The translations under genes and the position numbers were made by a program. DNA of 39,878 nt from an uncultured Muribaculaceae bacterium (lineage in GTDB: Bacteria > Bacteroidota > Bacteroidia > Bacteroidales > Muribaculaceae): positions 1 through 39,878 of the forward strand of contig CAJTYD010000017.1 in assembly GCA_910583775.1 (NCBI GenBank), in the 5' to 3' direction. Below are positions 39,822-39,878 of this stretch, one piece after another. The notes under the pieces are model-generated. The model saw only the letters and a list, made by a program, of their open reading frames with translations, was not told the origin of the DNA and did no database searches. The stretch's first letter is position 1, and each line of letters opens with the position of its first letter.

Positions 39822-39878
39822 CAGTTAAGTACATGACAAAAATTTGAAGACATCGAATTTAGGGGTGTAAGACGGACG

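Larger units (their letters stand above)
39488..39878. other. Gene-free right end with terminator, hairpin and possible promoter
   Basis: No ORF is supported in these 391 bases. They contain the operon terminator, a 10-bp palindrome CTTTCGAAAG (39639-39648), a 9-bp hairpin (39753-39773) and a promoter-like pair near 39787-39821. Short words (TTAGAAAC at 39618 and 39658, AACACTCTAATG at 39662-39673) resemble the mobile-element ends seen at 14.3 and 35.6 kb. A downstream gene probably starts outside the window. Confidence 0.5.

Overview
The window looks like chromosomal DNA from a Bacteroidales gut commensal, most likely family Muribaculaceae. The evidence is a set of genes typical of the order (DUF4293, PG_1098-like methyltransferase, C69 dipeptidase, FadL-type porin, NUDIX-type AraR), several Bacteroidetes-type promoters (TTTG or TTTT, about 20 nt, TAnnTTTG) and few Shine-Dalgarno sites. 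The family assignment is inference. About 26 protein genes were recognised. No tRNA, rRNA, CRISPR array, phage or complete insertion sequence was found.

Layout. 0.2-4.8 kb (+): a Trp/Gly/Pro-repeat exported protein, a FadL-like outer-membrane protein and a secreted C69 dipeptidase. 5.0-6.2 kb (-): a SAM methyltransferase, with a palindrome, hairpins and a 15-bp tandem repeat at its 3' side. 6.4-9.0 kb (+): a cell-wall amidase and an MCE/MlaD lipid-transport protein. 9.0-10.8 kb (+): a palindrome-rich leader and dnaA. 10.9-13.1 kb (-): a TPR protein, separated from dnaA by a strong two-way terminator. 13.2-17.9 kb (+): cysE, a 195-bp MITE-like element, cysK and a secreted GH84 hexosaminidase. 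18.0-18.5 kb (+): a DUF4293 membrane protein. 18.5-25.2 kb (-): ABC-F ATPase, M13 peptidase, aroE and comEC, probably cotranscribed. 25.3-27.3 kb (-): groES-groL. 27.5-28.1 kb (-): a YqiA-like esterase. 28.2-31.6 kb (-): a GH43-GH35-discoidin fusion enzyme. 32.0-39.5 kb (+): an L-arabinose operon. 39.5-39.9 kb: terminator, hairpin and a possible promoter leading out of the window.

How the genes work together. The arabinose operon (mutarotase lipoprotein, sodium/sugar symporter, NUDIX-derived AraR, araD, araA, araB) forms a complete route from external arabinose to xylulose 5-phosphate. It is divergent from a secreted two-catalytic-domain enzyme that looks suited to galactan or arabinogalactan. 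The 428-bp region between them has a promoter in each direction, a 20-bp inverted repeat and a near-palindrome on the ara -7 box, so joint control by AraR is a reasonable hypothesis. CysE and CysK make cysteine from serine.

The most unusual items are the GH43-GH35 fusion and its shared regulatory region; the MITE-like element with a 3-bp target duplication and an internal 32-codon ORF directly upstream of cysK; a DnaA lacking the conserved base-contacting Asp of domain IV, behind three perfect palindromes; and the Trp/Gly repeat protein. I did not find a clearly new defence or mobile system.
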